NCBI GenBank assembly: GCA_907164885.2
Contig: OU015490.1
Location: 229,097,534-229,161,533 of the forward strand
DNA length: 64,000 nt
DNA from: Dolomedes plantarius
Lineage: Eukaryota; Arthropoda; Arachnida; Araneae; Dolomedidae
Direction of reading: 5' to 3'
The notes below the pieces were generated by a model. That model did not search any database and was not told the DNA's origin. It worked only from the letters and a program-made list of their open reading frames with translations. Below are positions 47,307 through 62,042 of the stretch, piece after piece; position 1 is the first letter of the stretch, and every line of letters starts with the position of its first letter. A program made the translations under genes and the position numbers.

Positions 47307-48511
47307 TGTCGTGGCGTAATTCGCCAGTATTCTCATATCTTGGTTCGAAATGCATCGAGAGAAATCGGGGGAATTCCCTTTGGTTTTGATTGACATCCGA
47401 GGTCACGCCCATGGTTCATCTCCGGTGTATGCGTCACAGAGATCTTGTGGGCATGCGCGATGGCTTTAGATGGCAAAAAACAATAGCGTTTTAATCAGAC
47501 GGCGGGAAATTCTTGATTGAGACAGTCACGCGTCGGACGGGGAGCTTGATGAGTTCTTGATTAAAATTAACAGATTGAATCAGGTAGGAAATTATTGGGA
47601 AAATAAACTATGTTAGATGTATTAATTGTAGTTCTTTGCCACCGGACTTTTAACTCATTGACTGCTATAACTTTAATAATTATGTAGAGATAGATTAAGA
47701 AAGAGTAAGTTTGCATTTAAGACGACGTACTGGGAGGGGTGTAAGTAACGAGGGTGTCAATAGCAGCGCAGGATTTTTGGGATCGCACGAGGAAAAATAA
47801 TTTGAACCCCACAGCCTTTAAAATTAAGTAAAAAAATAAAAATTTTATCGAATTTCTGATCATGCTCCCTCGTGACTGCGTTGACTGCGTTGGATGAGAA
47901 GAAAATTCTGCAAATTTTCGTGCTGATCCTTCGTGCCGAGTTCGAGTTGCTCAGCGATGGCCGTCGCAGAGTTCCAGTCGGGATACCATTCGACTTCAAA
48001 GTGTGGATTAACAACGCTTTGCCTGCTGTTTGCTGCATTGTGTCTTCAGAGTGTCAAAATTGTGCCACAGTGTTGATTTTCTTCAGTCATCAAAACATCG
48101 CGGACATCGTGTGTTTCATCAAAGGGTTTTTTCCGGTGCCGTGAAACATCGAAAAATATTCAACAACGAAATTTATTTCTTCGGGCTGGGTACAATTCCC
48201 AGAGAATCAACTAGATGTCTGGTTTGGGCTCTGCGCATGTGCAGGGAGAGATGACGCACAGAGATGTCCGCCAACTTTTGTCAGAGCGCGGGAGAAATTT
48301 ATTGAGGACAGACATATGCTTCGCCGAGTCTCTATACCAAAATGGCAAATACTGAGTAAATTACCTTAGAGCCTTGGTATATATGAAAGGAAAAAACGCC
48401 ATGTTCTTGGATGTACGGATTCTCTGTGTTATTCTCCTTCCACTCGACACGCATATCGTTAAGAAGACTGCAATTAAACTGTAATGAACGGGCGTAGAAC
48501 AACGCTCGACA
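47307..48511. mobile_element. Possible solo LTR (TGTCG...CGACA)
   Basis: TGTCG at 47307 and CGACA ending at 48511 are inverted complements, and the interior is clearly richer in GC than its surroundings, as in the LTR at 2860-3937. It lies inside an interrupted copy of dispersed repeat D, so it must be inserted sequence of some kind. There is no convincing target duplication. A 90-codon frame at 47872-48144 has no recognisable domain. CAG-GTAGGAAA at about 47582 resembles a splice donor, so an alternative is a fragment of a host transcript. Confidence 0.4.
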
Positions 48512-48521
48512 TATATATATG

Positions 48522-48615
<94 letters not shown>
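48512..48615. repeat. (TA)n microsatellite
   Basis: TA tract between the possible LTR and the right half of dispersed repeat D. Confidence 0.97.
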
Positions 48616-48720
48616 ACCCTTAATATCTGTTCTTACAAAGCGGGTATGAAATTTCCTGTTCTAAAGAGGGAATCGGATAAATGAGCCCCGTAAGGTAAAG
48701 GTTAACTTATTTTCTTTAAG
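48616..48720 (+). repeat. Dispersed repeat D, right half of the interrupted copy
   Basis: GGGTATGAAATTTCCTGTTC and AAGAGGGAATCGG as at 9377-9412. Confidence 0.75.
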
Positions 48721-49558
48721 AAAAATTATTTGTTAATCTCCAGTATAATTAAATAATGTAGTTGAAATGCCACAAATAACGTAAATAATTCAACACGAAA
48801 TAATACTTATAAAGAAGGCATAGACAGCCGAACAAATTTACAGAAAACCTACCCTAGCGTTGAAAAATGTTTAACTTTTCAATAAAAGATTGCGCAGTTG
48901 CAACAAATACTCATACTGAAAACAGACAAATATAACTAAAAGTAAATAATTTAACTGAGAAATATAATTACTAGCAGGAAGAATGCACACAAAATAAACC
49001 GAAATCACGCACTTAAGGCTTAACGCACCATTAATGCAATACTCTGTAGCACTAAAGGAACTAAAATATATAACAAGGCAACCGACTGGTCTCTTCCTCA
49101 GGAGGCCTAACCAAATCAGTTACCTCAAGGGGGAATTTTCTGAATAGGATGCAGGTATAACCAAAAGACATCCCAAGGCCACAAGATCTCCATTGAAACA
49201 GTAGTTGAAATGCCTCTATACATTTGATGATGAAATCCATGCCCTGATACTTTTTTGAAAAAGTTCTTGATTCCAGAGGGACAATATATCTTCTCCGCAA
49301 TTATAAGTTATTGTTCGCAAAAGTAGTAGTTACGATTCCAAGATTAGCGTCAGATATCATATTTAACATTTTTTTATTTCACTATAGTGTTGAGTATTGT
49401 GCAGTAATTTTCTTTTATACTTTAAAGTATATTAAGTAGATTTTACTGATAAAGGAGATTTTTCAGTTTACACGGTAAAATCTACTTTTTCATCTGTTTA
49501 TAAAATCTAATTAGAGATATTACTTCTTTGTCATTTTAAGTCACTTTCTTTAAGCAAT
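48721..49558. other. Nothing recognised
   Basis: AT-rich; no gene or element found. Confidence 0.5.
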
Positions 49559-50690
49559 CAAAAGTTTTAATTTGTAGTAGCATCAAAAGCAATATATTTA
49601 AAAATTCTCTAACTTTTTTAATGGGTAGCATCAAGCAATATATTTAGAATTCTTATACTATTTTGGGCGAATCTATTTCTTGATTTCCTTATAAAAGTAC
49701 ACTAAAAAGTATAAAACTTTGATATTACTTAACCTTAAATTCAACTCGTGCAAAATTTTTAATTTGTGGTAGCACCAAAAGCAATATATTTAAAAATTCT
49801 CACTTTTTTATGGTTAACATCAAGCAATATATTCAAAATTCTCATACTTTTTTAGGGAATCTATTTCTTGATTTACTCATAAAAATACGCTAAAAAGTAT
49901 AAAGCGGTGATATTACATCTCTTCAAATTCAAATCGTTCAAAATTTTAATTTGTAGTACCACCAAAAGCAATATATTTAAATATTCTCAAACTTTCCAAT
50001 GGGTAACATCAAGCAATATATTTAAAATTCTCATACGCTTTTTAGGGAATCTATTTCTTGATTTACTCATAAAAATACACTAAAAAGTATAAAGCGGTGA
50101 TATTACATCACTTCGAATTCAACTTGTTCAAAATTTTTAATTTGTAGTAGCACCAAAAGCAACATATTTAAAAATTCTCACACTTTTTTGTTGCTGTTGT
50201 GGCTTATGCCACTTGACCGACAGCAACATCAGATCATGTCCCAAAGGCTATGAAGGTGCGGTTCCTGTTTCGAATTAGCACCACAAGGGTCGGAGTCTGA
50301 CTTCACTAAGTGACCGGTCCCGGAATTTTGAACCGAGTCAAGGGACGAGACCGGAACACTTGACCCCGAACCTCCAGAAGTAAATTTGAGAACTTGGAGG
50401 ACATTGTGACCACACCCTATTCTACGTGCCCCGGCAACAATTAGTGAACAGGTCAGTGGATTTGCAGCGACGAGCATCGAAACAGGGACGTTCAGATCAC
50501 TGGTCCGCTACTTATGCCAACTGGGCCACTACCCCCTTTAAACTGTTTTTAATGGGTAACATCAAGCAATACATTTAAAATTCTCATAATATTTTTAGGA
50601 AATCTATTTCTTGATCTAATCATAAAAATAGGCTAAAAGTTATAAAATGGGGATATTACTTCTCTACTAATTCAACACATTCTCTTCAAA
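49559..50690 (+). repeat. 190-bp tandem repeat, about 4.7 units, interrupted by a SINE
   Basis: CAAAA(G/T)TTTTAATTTGT recurs at 49559, 49751, 49939 and 50129 (periods 192, 188, 190). Each unit carries AGCAATATATTTAAAAATTC, GGTA(G/A)CATCAAGCAATATATT and AATCTATTTCTTGATTT. The fourth unit is split by the SINE at 50190 and resumes at about 50544. Confidence 0.9.
50190..50537 (-). repeat. tRNA-derived SINE, family 1, copy 3
   Basis: Same body and A-box region (minus strand GTGGCCCAGTTGGCATAAG) as 37459-37808. The 3' tail on the minus strand reads GCATAAGCCACAACAGCAAC. The surrounding tandem repeat shows the target was ACTTTTTTAATGGG; ACTTTTTT on the left and ACTGTTTTT on the right suggest a diverged target duplication. 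Confidence 0.88.
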
Positions 50691-52523
50691 ATAATGAAAA
50701 AATCATATTTTTAATTCTCTACAGTATCAAGTATAACCCTTAAAAATTCACGAATACTGTTAGTACTGAGATCCATATTTTAATCCATTTATAAGAAAGC
50801 ATTAAAATCTTATCTGGAGTCATCACTTCTCAACAAATTTAAGCCAGTCTCTTCTTGGGAAAATAACGTTCTTCCTTAATAGGGTCAAGAAAGACGCTTA
50901 AAATTCACTTACATACTTCTAATAGTAAAATATACGGTTTGCTAAGCGCATACGTGAAAATTAAATATAATCTTTACGTACTAATGTATTAAAAAGGCGT
51001 ACGCGGAGAGGTAATTCCGGAAGGAATGCGATAAATGCTGTTCCTATCTCCTTTTAATTTCTTTCGTTTGCACGGGAAACAGCAAAGAAATCCCAGAGAT
51101 TATTTTCCAGAATAGTAAATGAAGCATCATGTCACGAGCGTCCCCCGTTGGTATGCGGTAATTCAATCAATAACGTTTTCATAGCGCGGAGCGAAAACTT
51201 TCATATCGTCGGGGAGAAGGAAACCTGGAATGCATTAGAAGATTTCAGTTTTCCCCCGGAATAAGTAAAACGCTGTTCGGCAAAAGGGAGTTCTCGAGAT
51301 GTTCCCTTTTTAAAATGCAGACTAATTTTCGCTCTCGGAACTTTTACTGCAGCAAATTAGCGTTGCAATTTTCTATTTTTACAGAATGTTTGTATCAGAA
51401 TCTACTTCTTTTTAACCCCCTCTTGTTCGCGGCAGTTTATGCGGTAATTACCTTTTACAGTAAAGAATGAACACTGACTGCGGAATTTCTCTTTCTTTAT
51501 GCTATTTCGAGTTGAAAAAAAAAAGAAAGAAAAAAGAAGGCTCTGAAAATGAGAACCGTAATTTGTCAAGGGAGCGTTGGCATTGTGGTTTTTTATCAAA
51601 GATGCCATTATTTTCAGTCTAAAGATAAGAATATATGATAACTAACTTTTGAGTTTTATGCTAAAATAGCACTATCTAGTAATTCTCACGAAGTAATCCT
51701 CATTTATTATTTAGCACACTTTAAATTGTCTGGAACTAGACATTTCAGCAAGGTATAGTAATTACTTTTCTTCTTTCATTTTGTAGCTAAGTCCCGAATG
51801 CATTGTGAATATTTGCAAAGAACAGTCTATTTTAATTCAGTTAAGAAATTGCCTAAGGAATAAAATAAAGTTTGAAATGTTATTAAAAATATTTTCAATG
51901 CATGCAAGATCAAAGAATTCTGTCAGACTCTTTCGTCGAATCCAATAAAACAAGTTTCTTTCTTCTCAATAAATTTAAAAGAATGATCGTGAAATGAATG
52001 CATGAGTTAATGATTAGCCGTTTTTATTGTCATTGCTTCATTCGAAGAAATTTTATTGAGATAACTTTTTCTTTGATGGAAATGAAAATTTAACTGAAAT
52101 ATGATACACACTTGGTTATGCACATACATATTAATATGGAATTCCTTGTTTCTTTTGTTTACATGAATAATGTAAAAATTATTGTGCAAGTTTTGATTCC
52201 AAAATAATTGATTTGTCTTCAAATGCATTTGTTGCTTGTAACTTAATAGGCATGCTTGGCTACATGAAATTTGTTTTCAGATCATTAAAAAGGATTGTAC
52301 ATATTTTCCTTCTTTATTCTGGGTTATTTAAAAAGATCTAACGAAAATTTGTTTTATTCCAATGAGATTTTTTTTTTGTATATTAATTATGTTATACTGA
52401 ATTAAATTTATCTCCTCTTTTCATTTGCTACCACCTTTCAAGAATTACATACGAAAAATAATTACATAGTTGTATATAAAATAATCTTTTTTGAAAATTA
52501 AGTTTAGTTTATTTAATTGTCAA
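50691..52523. other. Nothing recognised
   Basis: AT-rich with a somewhat GC-richer part at 51000-51360. No open frame above 75 codons and no terminal repeats. Confidence 0.5.
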
Positions 52524-52535
52524 AACAACTATGGC

Positions 52536-52881
52536 ATTTTTTGGTCTGGGGTAGCCTAGTGTTAACGCGTCGGCTTTCGTCACTAAGGGTGTTCGGTTCG
52601 AATCCTGACAAGCGTCATTAAATACATGCGTGTCTAGACCGGATATAGGCACATTAAATTCCCAGATTTAAAAGGACTATGATGTCAAAGGGGGTGGGAG
52701 AACGTATGACTCCCCATATATTACCCCTAGGGATATTCGGTAAAAATTGAGGTGACACATTGCTAAAGTCGGACTCCGACCTATGTGATGCCATCGTAAA
52801 CAGGGCCGCAACCCTTAGACCACTAGCCTCTACGGACTTATGTCTGGAATACTTCCGGTCAGGAAGCATAAACAGCAACAG
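52536..52881 (+). repeat. tRNA-derived SINE, family 2, with 12-bp target duplication
   Basis: AAACAACTATGG is present at 52524-52535 and 52882-52893, directly outside the element. The head has an A-box-like GGGGTAGCCTAGTGTTAACG (52549 onward) and a perfect B box GGTTCGAATCC (52596-52606). The 3' tail GCATAAACAGCAACAG resembles the tail of SINE family 1. It is the best preserved Pol III promoter of the window; the head lacks a complete cloverleaf, so it is not a tRNA gene. Confidence 0.92.
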
Positions 52882-53284
52882 AAACAACTATGGACAAAGA
52901 TTTGGGGTCGACTATAAAAGGTAAAATGAAGTTTTCTGAAAGTGCCATTTTTTCCAACGGAAATAACTGACAATTTCTCTCAAATTGTAAGTATTACTTA
53001 ATAAAATCTGATTTTGTCAGCTGTTTATTCGAAGTAACAATTAAATGAGCATCATCTGCATGACACTGCCAAAATCTGATACGCATGAAATTAGAACGTT
53101 ATTGCCTGTTTCGGAAACAAATTCAAACATTCTGGTATCACAATGAGTGACGTGGTCCCTGTCTACTGCAAGACAATGCTCACTGAAATCTTGTTTCTAA
53201 AGACCATGCATTTGTCTCCGACCATGAAAAAAAAAAGACTTGACTGAAGCCCTTATCATTTAAAATGAAATAAGGAGAAGTTTT

Positions 53285-53400
53285 AAAAAACTTGCACAAA
53301 ATGTACTTGCACAAAAAAATGTGCACAAAAACTTGCACAAATCTTGCACAATGTATTTCATATAAAAACTTGCACAAAACATGCACAAAATGTATTTCAT
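53285..53400 (+). repeat. Short ACTTGCACAAA / TGTATTTCATA repeats
   Basis: CTTGCACAAA occurs at least five times and GTATTTCATA twice within about 115 bp. Confidence 0.75.
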
Positions 53401-53670
53401 AAATTCACTTCAATTTATGAAAACACAATTTTTTGCTTGTTTGAAAATTTTGTGTTTCTTTAAAATTTGATGCATATTTACTGTTAAGCAGGTAGTTCTC
53501 GGTGGTAAGTAGAAGAGGAATAACAACAGGAGGCATGATCCCTAGTGACTCGATGAACTTTACATTCAGCTGTTCAGAGTATTCCGTGCCAATGAAATTG
53601 GCTGCCCGCTACGAAGCATGTAAGATTCACCAGCAAAGGGAATCTTATACCTTGCTGGTACGTTTAAATG

Positions 53671-53834
53671 CCTGTTCACATGGAATCCATAAGCATCAGC
53701 GTTACTAGTATTTAAATATATTTAACCATTTATAAACCTCCAAACAATTAGCCACGAAATTGTTAAGCCCTGTGATTGGTTTCAAACATGTCAATATGAG
53801 TAACGCTAACGCTGACGTATTCTATGTGAACAGG
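53671..53834. mobile_element. Small TIR element (164 bp)
   Basis: Left CCTGTTCACATGGAAT and right ATTCTATGTGAACAGG are inverted complements with one mismatch, followed inward by AGCGTTACT and AGTAACGCT. No coding. A target duplication is not clear. Superfamily unassigned. Confidence 0.7.
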
Positions 53835-53866
53835 TCCTAACCTTTGCTCCGCAGAGCTGGTACCCC

Positions 53867-54118
53867 TTGATTCGTATGTTTACAGACGTTACACTTGTTT
53901 CTAGTCTTTGGACCTACACTGGTCTAAAGACTATAAACATACAAATACCCTTGCTTCGCATGTTTATAGTCTTCACACTTGTTTACAGTCTTTCAACCTA
54001 CAGTAGTCTAAACACTATAAGCATACGAATACCCTTGGCTCGCATGTTTATAGTCTTTACACTTGTTTACAGTATTTGGATCTACAGTGGTCTAAAGACT
54101 ATAAACATACAAAGAATG
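53867..54118 (+). repeat. 84-bp tandem repeat, three units, each a hairpin
   Basis: Units start at 53867, 53951 and 54035, exactly 84 bp apart. Each begins with ATGTTTA(T/C)AG(T/A)C and ends with the inverted complement GACTATAA(A/G)CATAC, so each unit can fold as a stem. The 84-bp period keeps one frame open for 91 codons (53867-54142), an arithmetic effect and not evidence of a gene. Confidence 0.9.
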
Positions 54119-54316
54119 GATGGCTCTGTTGAGAAATCGTAAATGTATAAGAGCGAGTTTGAAGTTACACATCAGCTTGTTGAAAAAAAGACAACTATAC
54201 AGCCTCGAGTCTCTGGATAGCTTTCATCACTTTTATTCTCCTTTCATTGCAAACAATCTTTACGATCAGAACTTGATTGAAAGACCATTTTTCTATCTTC
54301 AATCATGGTTTCGATC

Positions 54317-54466
<150 letters not shown>

Positions 54467-54695
54467 TCATGGACAAAATAATTAGCGCACCAAGAAATAA
54501 TTGCGGGATCGTAACGAAACTTGCAATGAATGTACATGTCGGGGTGATATGCAAATGGCTAGAAATGCAGCGTGATTGCGCATTACGAATAGCCGGTAGA
54601 GGGAGTTGAACATCGTACTCTGTGGAGTATAAAACAAGTAACCAAAGCTTGTTTGAGTGTGCTGAATCATTTACAAAGGAAGAGCTGAGATAGAC

Positions 54696-55746
54696 ATGCC
54701 ATTACGCAGTGTTCGTAATCGACAACTGCTTATATTGTCACAAGACAATATAAGCAGTTGTCGCAGTTTGAGAGGGGGAGAATCGTCGGGGTGATGGAAG
54801 CTGGGTGGTCAGCTAGGCTAGTAGCTCGTCAATTAGGCCGCTCTGATTGTGTTGTGAGGAGGTGTTGGGACAAGTGGACCCGAGAGATGTCATGTACACG
54901 AAGACAAGGCTCAGGACGCCCACGACAAACCAGTCGTCGAGAAGACCGCCACATCGTAAGAAATGCACGCGTACAGCCAACTGCTTCATCGGCCGCCATC
55001 CAGGCACAGGTAGCACCTTTACTAGGGGCCTCTGTGTCTTCTCGAACCATACGAAGGCGCCTGGCTGAAGGACAGTTGGTATCGCGGCGCCCATTACGTG
55101 TACTGCCCTTGACGCCCACCCATCGACGCCTCCGTTTGGAGTTTTGCCGCGCACGAGGAAACTGGACTGCAGCGGAATGGAACCAGGTCGTCTTTAGCAA
55201 CGAATCCAGATTCAATCTCGGCAGTGATGACAATTGTGTTCGTGTGTGGAGAGCCCGTGGTGAACGCTCCAATCCTGCCTTTGCTATACAGCGACACATC
55301 GCTCCCACAGCCGGTGTGATGGTATGGGGTGCCATTGCCTACAATACACGGTCACCCCTAGTTTTGTTCCGTGGCACCATGACAGCCCAGCGGTATGTTC
55401 ATGAAATCCTGCAACCACATGTGTTGCCACTCATGCAACGGCTCCCAGGAGCCATTTTCAACAAGACAATGCTCAACCTCATACGGCAAGGGTGTCACAA
55501 GACTGTCTCCGCACTGTTACTACCCTTCCTTGGCCAGCCCGATCCCCAGATTTGTCTCCAATAGAGCATATCTGGGATCATTTGGGACGACGAGTTGGGC
55601 ATCCCACGAGTTTGAACGAACTAGAGGCAAGGTTACACCAAATATGGAACGAAATCTCTCAAGACATCATAAAGAACTTGTATGACTCAATGCCCGATCG
55701 TATCGCATCGTGCATTCGCGCTAGAGGGGGTCCAGCGGAGTATTAA
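54696..55746 (+). pseudogene. Tc1 transposase with palindromic insertion, frameshift and Asp-to-Asn change
   Basis: Starts MPLRSVRN at 54696. A perfect palindrome at 54720-54763 adds sequence and shifts the frame; the reading then continues from QFERGRIVGVMEAG through the helix-turn-helix (SARLVARQLGRSDCVVRR), a GSGRPRQTSRR linker and VVFSNESRF, where the first catalytic Asp is Asn. Near 55460 loss of one base shifts the frame just before QQDNA (D2 readable in the new frame). The final frame, 55492-55746, contains WPARSPDLSPIEHIWD with E3. Layout DD34E. Inactive for three separate reasons. Confidence 0.93.
54720..54763. other. Perfect 20-bp-arm palindrome inside the Tc1 gene
   Basis: CGACAACTGCTTATATTGTC, then ACAA, then the exact inverted complement GACAATATAAGCAGTTGTCG. 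It lies within codons of the transposase start and is absent from the layout expected of the family (YKQLSQFERGR), so it is a local inverted duplication. Confidence 0.95.
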
Positions 55747-55907
55747 CTCCTCCGTTCTTTTGCCTTTTTCTGTGAAATAAATTATCCATTTTCTTTGATT
55801 TTCTTATCATTTACTTATATCAAAATAGTCATTACGTATGTAAAATTTCGTTTCGTTTTGACGACTCCTTCTTGGTGCGCTAATTTTTTTGTCCATGAGT
55901 GTATATA

Positions 55908-58344
<2,437 letters not shown>

Positions 58345-58379
58345 CATATATATATTTATATATAAGAATTTTTTTGTGT

Positions 58380-58600
58380 AATGGAGACACTTTGCCAGGA
58401 GACATCCGCATTTTGTTATTCACCGTAATTTAAAGGATACTTTTTTTTAATGGAAACACCATATAGGTGAGCCAGCATTGCTCTCTATGAGTGGAACGGC
58501 ATGGCAACGACCAAGCCTTATTTGAGATTTGAACCCAAGCTTAATGTGTGACAGTGCGGAACGCTAACCACTAAACCATGTGGACGGAATATGGCAGAAT
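58380..58600 (-). repeat. tRNA-derived SINE, family 3
   Basis: Minus strand: GTTTAGTGGTTAGCGTTCC (58579-58561, A-box region) and GGGTTCAAATC (58535-58525, B box) in tRNA-like order and spacing. The body shows no match to SINE families 1 and 2. No target duplication found. Confidence 0.7.
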
Positions 58601-59251
58601 TTAAGCTCTCACATTTTTGAGCGTGCTTTTCGTAAAAATAGCCTTCTTTTTACTTTTTTTAGAGTGAAATTACAAAACTGGTTTTTATAACCTTAAAATA
58701 CTGGGGCCGTTGATGATCTGTTATGTACTTATATTATCCTTTACTTATAATTTTGCTTTAATTAAAAAAAAATAAAAGTAAAGAAATTGAATAACATCAA
58801 AATGTTTTCAGATTCTAATTCGCTTTAAATAAATCACGACAAAGACTTCTATGTGAAAATTATCAAACTTTTAGTAACAAATAAACAGACTTTATTCAAT
58901 GACAGATATTTATGTATTTAGCTCACAAAGTCTCTGATGTGAGTAGTAAATTAATTACTTTGTACAGGAAATGATGCATAAATAAAATCTTAGACCGACG
59001 GTTTAAAAGATCAGAGGAACTAACTCCAGCTTCAACTCCAAAAAGGTCAGAATTTCTTTATTAAAACTTTTCGCTTACTATGGTCTAGCCACAGGCAATT
59101 TTTGAGCAACAAATAAGTAAGAATTTAGAGTAGGTAGAAAATAGCTTTTCTTCCTTCCTTTTTTTCATAAGTACAAATACGACGTTGGTTTTTAAAACAT
59201 TAATAACCTCATCTCCTCAATAACGTAAATGACGCTTTATCCTTTTATAGT
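58601..59251. other. Nothing recognised
   Basis: AT-rich, no gene or terminal repeat. Confidence 0.5.
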
Positions 59252-59420
59252 ACAGTCAGCGCTCGTTATAAAGATTACACGTTATAGCAACCATTCCAAT
59301 ACAATGACAGATGTAAAAAGTCCCAAATGGAATCGCCTTTAATATGTTTTTTGTACATTCCATATAACGACCCTGCAGGTAATCATAATCCCAATGCAGC
59401 GTTCACCAAACCTGCGATGT
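59252..59420 (+). mobile_element. Fragment of another pogo-type element
   Basis: TA-CAGTCAGCGCTCGTTATAAAG, then ATTACACGTTATAGCAACC and CCATATAACGACCCTGCAGG, is the terminus style of pogo-type elements (CAGT...CGTTATA repeated). Only one end is visible. Confidence 0.5.
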
Positions 59421-59736
59421 GATTTTTAACTTAGATGGAAAACTATGTTTTAAAAACATCTCAAAGGTACAAAAAACAAACAATGATTTCTGGTATTTTT
59501 TCTAAGAAATAAATGTAAGTAACACCCTTTTTTGGGGATTTCATTAATTTTTCCATAAAACTTTTATTTTAGAAATCATAGTTTTCATAATTTCTACGCA
59601 CTTACATCAACTTTCATTGCCAATGCTTATTTTTTAACAAAAGTGAACAATAGCATCACATTGGAATCGTGTACCAACTGGAAATTAATTTTAAAATCGC
59701 AATTTTCACAAAAATGATCATAGTTTATGTCACCTT

Positions 59737-59907
59737 TTCATGTACGATTACGTTCATCCATAACTCTCCTCTGGAAAGAAAAACTTCAGATGTACTGCGT
59801 CATGAGTTATAATTTTGGCAGCACATGAAACCCAGTGTGTATTGCTTGGGTAAGCAGTAAACAGTTAAACAGAAAAGTACCAAAATGCGTCAAAATGTTG
59901 ACATACA
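59737..59907 (-). repeat. Dispersed repeat B, copy 3 (inverted)
   Basis: The reverse complement carries CTGTTTAACTGTTTACTGCTT and TTATGGATGAACGTAATCG, as in 6517-6716. The edge at 59907 abuts the MITE at 59910. Confidence 0.75.
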
Positions 59908-59909
59908 TA

Positions 59910-60876
59910 CAGTGATTTCCGCTTATAAGATTCACGTTTGTTATTACTGTTTTTGATTCTTATAAGCGGTTGATTCTTATAGCCGAAATTTAGGTTTTTG
60001 GACACACACCTATATATACATATATTAGATAATTTACCATAAAATACTCTTTAATTTACGTTAATTATCTTTTGTTAAATTTATTTTTTATAATTTTAAA
60101 AATACAGCTTAATTTCTAGACCTATAAGTAGATACACATGATTATAGTAAGAGAAGAAAAAAATCCAATATTTGTTACAACATACCTGTTTAACAGTTTT
60201 AACATTTCAACTACAGGAAGGGATGAAGAAAAAGTTTTCTATGGTAGTTTGACGTAATGAAGTTTTCAGGAGTCTGTTTATATCTCTTTCAATACTAATA
60301 GTCTGAGACGAAGATTCACGTTCTAGCTTACGTTTCACGAATTTATAACGTGCTGAATCTACTAATGTCACGTTTGCCTAAGTGATAGTGGACACTTCGC
60401 CGAAGATTTGTGTGTTTCAGGGTACAGGAAGCCGCAACCAGGATGTGGGAAGTGGGAAAAAAGAGTCCCTATTTTTGTTTGTCAGTGGAGAAAAGTGAAA
60501 TGGGACCCGGACGGGTAAAGATGCCCCCGGTTCAAGCTAATAGGACAGTGTTGTGCTAAAGCGTTTTAGGGAAACCTATTATGTTATGTCTAACAAAGAA
60601 AGGGATGAATTTTACGACTATATTCCATCCTATCTTATCAATCTTTCTTTTAAAAAAAGAAAGAAAGAACTTCGTGCCTTTTGAGGGTTTAAGTGGCTTT
60701 TTTGGAAAAATGAAAGGAAAGCGAAGAGTGTAAACTGATTTTTAAAACCGGTGGATTGATTCTTTAAAGCGAAAATTTTAACATGGAAACATTACATTTG
60801 TTTTTGTTTTCGCGATATTGATTCTTATAAACGGTTGATTCTTATAACCACTGATCACTATAAGCGGTGGTTACTG
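59910..60876. mobile_element. Pogo/mariner-type MITE, copy 2 (967 bp)
   Basis: The left end CAGTGATTTCCGCTTATAAG matches copy 1 (27359). The right end GTTACTG at 60876 is followed by AA rather than TA. The interior is similar to copy 1 along its whole length except for about 190 bp around 60315-60500 that copy 1 lacks. No transposase coding could be read. Confidence 0.88.
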
Positions 60877-60890
60877 AATATGTATAAATT

Positions 60891-61590
<700 letters not shown>

Positions 61591-61972
61591 ATATAAATCG
61601 ATACATATAGAAATATAACGATATGTACATCGATTTCTGTAAAAATTGCATAAAAAATTTTCAGTTTTGTTACCTTTGTATATCAATATCTAAATCGATA
61701 CACATAGAAATATATCGATATCTAAATCGATACACATAGAAATATAACTGTATATAAATCCATACATATAGAAATATAACGATATCTAAATCAATACACA
61801 TAGAAATATAACGATATCTAGATCGATACACATAGAAATATAACGATATCTAAATCGATACATATAGAAATATAACGATATCTAAATCGATAAATATATG
61901 AATATAACGATATCTTCATCGGTTTATGTAAAAATTACATAAAATAGTTAATTTACAGTTCTGTCACCAGTG
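61591..61972 (+). repeat. 32-bp minisatellite flanked by 60-bp direct repeats
   Basis: Units beginning ATCTAAATCGATACACATAG start at 61688, 61720, 61752, 61784, 61816, 61848 and 61880, a strict 32-bp period, with one more partial unit at 61591. The blocks 61617-61678 and 61908-61972 (TCGATTTCTGTAAAAATTGC against TCGGTTTATGTAAAAATTAC, both ending in GTTCTGT/GTTTTGT-CACC or TACC) flank the array as direct copies. Confidence 0.92.
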
Positions 61973-62042
61973 GATCCATACGTGGATAGACTTGTATTTG
62001 TGGAGAATCAGGCCATGGATCCATACGTGGATGCACTGGTAC
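61968..62042. repeat. Small inverted-end unit with duplicated GGATCCATACGTGGAT
   Basis: CCAGTG and CACTGG form the ends, and GGATCCATACGTGGAT occurs just inside each end in the same orientation. Each copy itself can pair ATCCA with TGGAT. Confidence 0.75.

Noticed and set aside
47872..48144. 90-codon open frame starting MTALTALDEKK
   Set aside because: No domain recognised, inside a possible LTR. Overlapping frames on both strands are also open, as expected for GC-richer sequence.
52549..52610. tRNA gene
   Set aside because: Good A and B boxes, but acceptor and anticodon stems do not close, and the segment is the head of a 346-bp SINE with a 12-bp target duplication.
53867..54142. 91-codon frame with three internal repeats
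   Set aside because: The 84-bp tandem repeat is a multiple of three, so one frame stays open without selection.
54813..55335. Minus-strand open frames of 113 and 168 codons across Tc1 element 2
   Set aside because: Antisense shadows of the transposase gene.
61591..61972. 32-bp periodic repeats resembling a CRISPR array
   Set aside because: Units are contiguous without spacers, in what is clearly animal DNA; a minisatellite.
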